Origin: an uncultured bacterium
Lineage (GTDB): Bacteria; Bacteroidota; Bacteroidia; Chitinophagales; CAIODY01
Direction: 5' to 3'
DNA: 36,850 nucleotides
NCBI GenBank assembly: GCA_903857255.1
Contig: CAIODY010000064.1
Location: 1 to 36,850, forward strand
The notes under the pieces are model-generated. The model made no database searches and was not told the origin of the DNA. It worked only from the letters and a program-made list of their open reading frames with translations. Positions 33,960-36,850 of this stretch are shown one piece after another. How positions within the stretch are numbered: position 1 is the first letter of the stretch; every line of letters begins with the position of its first letter. The position numbers and the translations under genes were made by a program.

Positions 33960-35690
33960 ATGAAAAAAATATCAATTCTTTTTATTTCATTAATAGCTTC
34001 ATCTGTTTTTGCGCAACAAAGTAGTGTAAATCCTCAACAATCAATGCCTCGAAATGTTACAATCGGAATTGGTTTAATTAAAGATTCCGTTTCAAATCTT
34101 TCTTTACAATATGGTATTTTTGATTTTCTATCACATAATCAATTAACTGATAAAAACGGAACAAAAATTTTACCGATACTTACCATGAAGCGAGGCGTCA
34201 CAGATTATTACATAAATGGTAAAATGACTAATAAAGAGTTCGCTTGCAATGTATGGTATACTGGCAAACTCATTGGTAAAATAAATATCTATCCAAATAA
34301 ATATACTACTGTAAAAGAAACAAATACCCAAACTCAAAATAACATTAACTCCGAAGGTTTAAAAAATTCGAAAGATGTCTATTATGAATCAGTGAATAAA
34401 AAACGCTCTGAAGAACTTGCTTATAGGTCAGCACATGTTAATTTTGGGGACGAAAATACAATTTCTGAAAAAGAACTTCAAAATCAACTATTTAATCAAC
34501 TTGAGTTATTGATTTTAGGAAATAATTCAAATTATAATCCTAAAAGGAATTTTTCGTTTTATACTCAACTGTTTCCAATAAAATCATATTCAGCTCAGTC
34601 GAGTGATATTGCTGATAATATTTTTGGGGTGCAAGAACCTCTTGATAATTACAAAATCACAAAAGAAAAAAACAGTTTAGATATTGCGGAATCTGTTTTA
34701 CCAAATTTCACTTCTGATAAATTAAATATTTTCTTTTTCACCTCCAGCTATATAAGTTCTGGAATGCAAGACCAAGCTAATAAATTTGTTTTTCCATTAT
34801 ACAGGCATTCAACTCCAGCTCGTTTATATTACATGTGTGGTAAAGCTGCGTATTATAAAAAACATTATGAATCAGCCATTGAATGTTTTTACTCTGGCTT
34901 GTTTTCAATATTATTTGCCACCGAACTATCAACCAATAAAGAAATAATCAAAAGAAATTTGCTAAAAAACTTAGATTCTGCTTACACTAAAAACAATCAG
35001 TTAGCATCGGCTTATTTATGCAAAGGATTAGCTGAACTACATAATTCATTGTCTGCAAGCAAAATTTTTGCTCAAGATGATAATACTGTTTCTCAAAATT
35101 TTTACAAAATTGGCGAAATGCTTACAGAAGTAGAACGAAAAGCCAAAGCGGCAAGAAGAGATTCAAGGATGGCAACATTTCAAGCAGTTACAGCGGGCTT
35201 GGCAGCGGCAACTTCTGCTGTAAATGACGGGCTAAATGGGCTATCTGGTCAATCATTACAAACACAATCTTTAGCAAATCAAATGGCAACATTTATTGGT
35301 CAAAGTTCGGATATCAGCATGGCTTCCTATGATGCTACTAATGCTGCCGCAAATACTTTTGCAAATGCTTTTTCTGATGTAGTTGCTGATTTTAAAAATA
35401 ATAACATTGAAACCGATAAACCAATTTTGGCTTATGATTTTTTAACCATTATTGTAAATAAACAAGTAGCAATAGAACAAAAAGTTGCAATACTAAATTT
35501 CACTGATAATATCCCTGCATTAAAAGAGAAAGTCAGAAACTATTATACGCTACTAAACAACGGAAGTAATATTTCAGCAAATGTTATTAATGATATTTAT
35601 CGCACACTTAGTAAGATTGAACAGTCGGCATACATAGCCGAAAATTTTGGAAAGGCAAGTGATGTAAACGTAATTATGAACTACAAATAA
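33960..35690 (+). CDS. Exported protein with TPR-like helical repeats, unknown function
   Basis: 576 residues; signal peptide MKKISILFISLIASSVFAQ. A beta-rich N-terminal part (about 25-120) is followed by a charged region, then by a TPR-like helix pair (about 282-310, ARLYYMCGKAAYYKKHYESAIECFYSGL, with the usual small/large residue pattern). The C-terminal half is helical with a Ala/Thr/Ser/Gln-rich stretch (about 405-455) typical of a coiled or membrane-interacting segment. No family is recognised. The tight spacing with both neighbours (17 and 7 nt) indicates one transcript and a common process, plausibly an envelope assembly with the barrel at 33160. Confidence 0.72.
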   Translation: MKKISILFISLIASSVFAQQSSVNPQQSMPRNVTIGIGLIKDSVSNLSLQYGIFDFLSHNQLTDKNGTKILPILTMKRGVTDYYINGKMTNKEFACNVWYTGKLIGKINIYPNKYTTVKETNTQTQNNINSEGLKNSKDVYYESVNKKRSEELAYRSAHVNFGDENTISEKELQNQLFNQLELLILGNNSNYNPKRNFSFYTQLFPIKSYSAQSSDIADNIFGVQEPLDNYKITKEKNSLDIAESVLPNFTSDKLNIFFFTSSYISSGMQDQANKFVFPLYRHSTPARLYYMCGKAAYYKKHYESAIECFYSGLFSILFATELSTNKEIIKRNLLKNLDSAYTKNNQLASAYLCKGLAELHNSLSASKIFAQDDNTVSQNFYKIGEMLTEVERKAKAARRDSRMATFQAVTAGLAAATSAVNDGLNGLSGQSLQTQSLANQMATFIGQSSDISMASYDATNAAANTFANAFSDVVADFKNNNIETDKPILAYDFLTIIVNKQVAIEQKVAILNFTDNIPALKEKVRNYYTLLNNGSNISANVINDIYRTLSKIEQSAYIAENFGKASDVNVIMNYK

Positions 35691-35697
35691 TTAACGA

Positions 35698-36850
35698 ATG
35701 AAAAATATAACGTTGATTTTAGGGTTAATTTTCTTGTCTCTATCTAATTTTGCTCAATCTTCAATGAATGCTTCTCAAAAATGTAAGCAAGATTTAGATG
35801 GAATAAATGATAAAATCAGAAAAAGAAACGCTGATTACGAGGATGATAAACAGGATTTGAAAAACGGATACTTTTGTTCAAAATGCCATAAATCAAAGAG
35901 TTATTTTGAAAGGGAGCATCAGGATTTCTTTGAACATGTTAGAAATGTTCAGGGTCAAGTTGTTTCTGCCAATGCGGAAGATTGGAATGATTTAAATTCA
36001 AGTTACCAAAACGATTACAAAAATCTTAAAGAAGAATATGATAATAGACAGAAAGATTGCAATGAACAAATAGCTCTTGAAAATAAAGAAAATGCTGAAG
36101 CCGCAGCAGAAAAAAGAAAAGAAGAAGATGAAAAGCGAAAAGCAGACGAAGCCGAAAGAGAACAAAAAACTAAAGATATTGCTCAAAAAAACAGAGAGGA
36201 ATATGAAAAAAGAGAGAAAGAAAAAGCAGATGCTATTGCTAAACAAATACAAGAAATAAAAGACGAACAGGAAAAAATCCATCAACAACAGCAAGAGCAA
36301 TTCGCAGAAAATAACAGGCAACTTCAAGCTGATTTTGCAAAATCAGCTCAAGACAATCAAAATAAAGTTGCTCAGATTGAAAATCAAGGTCAACAATATC
36401 AACAGGAATACGGTTCAATACATGAGACAACTACAGAAGTTCAGAATAACAATTATCAGGCAACCGAAAATGCATCTGCCATAGCTAATTCTCATGTAAA
36501 TGACGATTTGAGTATGGACAATTTGGATTTGTCTCAACCGCAAAAAAAGCAAGATGAAGTTGGAGATTTTTATGAAAACGGATTAAACAAGATTAAGAAT
36601 TTTTTAAGTGATGACGCAAAGGATATTATTGCAAAATCACAACAAATTGTTCAACTTGATGATGATGTCGTTAACGGTGAAATTTCTCAATCGACTGCAA
36701 ATAATTTTCTTAATGCAACTGTGAAAAACTCTGACATCAACCGTTCAGAAGAGCAAGATGTAAAAGAGATATATTCTTTCAAAGCCAAGACAGAGCGACA
36801 GCTTAATGCTATTACCCAATCGTTCGACGATAGTACAGATGAGCAAAAAG
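35698..36850 (+). CDS. Exported coiled-coil protein, partial at window end
   Basis: The frame from ATG 35698 stays open to the window edge (at least 384 codons), so the C-terminus is missing. It starts with a signal peptide (MKNITLILGLIFLSLSNFA, then QSS). A short region with four cysteines (QKCKQD, CSKCHKS, KDCNEQ; a CxxC pair with flanking Cys, about residues 28-122) precedes a very long charged coiled coil (about 115-240) rich in Glu/Lys/Gln/Ala, and then a more mixed, Gln/Asn/Asp-rich helical region. The cysteines may bind metal or form disulphides in the periplasm. Starting 7 nt after the preceding stop, it belongs to the same operon. Not recognised; the coiled coil suggests an oligomeric or spanning structural role. 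Confidence 0.8.
   Translation, partial: MKNITLILGLIFLSLSNFAQSSMNASQKCKQDLDGINDKIRKRNADYEDDKQDLKNGYFCSKCHKSKSYFEREHQDFFEHVRNVQGQVVSANAEDWNDLNSSYQNDYKNLKEEYDNRQKDCNEQIALENKENAEAAAEKRKEEDEKRKADEAEREQKTKDIAQKNREEYEKREKEKADAIAKQIQEIKDEQEKIHQQQQEQFAENNRQLQADFAKSAQDNQNKVAQIENQGQQYQQEYGSIHETTTEVQNNNYQATENASAIANSHVNDDLSMDNLDLSQPQKKQDEVGDFYENGLNKIKNFLSDDAKDIIAKSQQIVQLDDDVVNGEISQSTANNFLNATVKNSDINRSEEQDVKEIYSFKAKTERQLNAITQSFDDSTDEQK

Noticed and set aside
35998-36327. 109-residue Phe-rich minus-strand frame that looks like a membrane protein
   Set aside because: It is the complement of the Glu/Lys codons of the coiled coil in the exported gene starting at 35698.

Overview
The window looks like a chromosomal segment of a low-GC member of the Bacteroidota, probably near Chitinophagales/Sphingobacteriales. 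The evidence is: two secreted proteins with C-terminal type IX secretion (T9SS) sorting domains, several families typical of the phylum (DUF4476, DUF4197, DUF2167, an aspartate-oxidase type NadB), almost no Shine-Dalgarno sequences, and recurrent TAnnTTTG -7 promoter boxes, two or three of them with a TTTG box 19-20 nt upstream. No rRNA, tRNA or CRISPR array was seen.

Layout. 1-1620 is a mobile-element zone: an IS21-type istB fragment cut off by a RAYT (REP-associated tyrosine transposase) bounded by exact inverted REP palindromes, then an array of 11-bp dyads at exact 21-bp spacing, then another REP-like palindrome. 1620-8144 carries a small FN3-type protein and two large T9SS cargo proteins (an M14 carboxypeptidase and an FG-GAP/ASPIC protein). 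8196-22016 is mostly housekeeping on the minus strand (metG, a GT2 glycosyltransferase, alaS, recG, a RES/Xre toxin-antitoxin pair, nadB), interspersed with plus-strand envelope proteins. 22035-22718 is a lipoprotein gene split by an in-frame TAA. 22794-31220 holds clpC, a STAS protein, a cobalamin adenosyltransferase with ribH, a DUF4197 lipoprotein, corA, a UbiA-like membrane protein, ispE and lspA. 31296-32261 is a DUF4476 protein. 32262-33159 has no conventional gene but contains a tandem 216-bp duplication with compensated hairpins. From 33160 to the window end is a tight three-gene cluster of exported proteins of unknown function; the third runs off the end.

The housekeeping genes do not form a single pathway. 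Local linkages that make sense are ribH with the corrinoid adenosyltransferase (1-nt gap), alaS with a small membrane protein (stop/start overlap), antitoxin with toxin (3-nt gap), and the 33160-end cluster (17- and 7-nt gaps). Several convergent gene pairs abut or overlap at their stops. The best candidates for something undescribed are the 216-bp tandem unit at about 32400-32795, the 21-bp phased dyad array at 1069-1331, and the exported three-gene cluster at the right end. None has a function that the sequence alone can prove.
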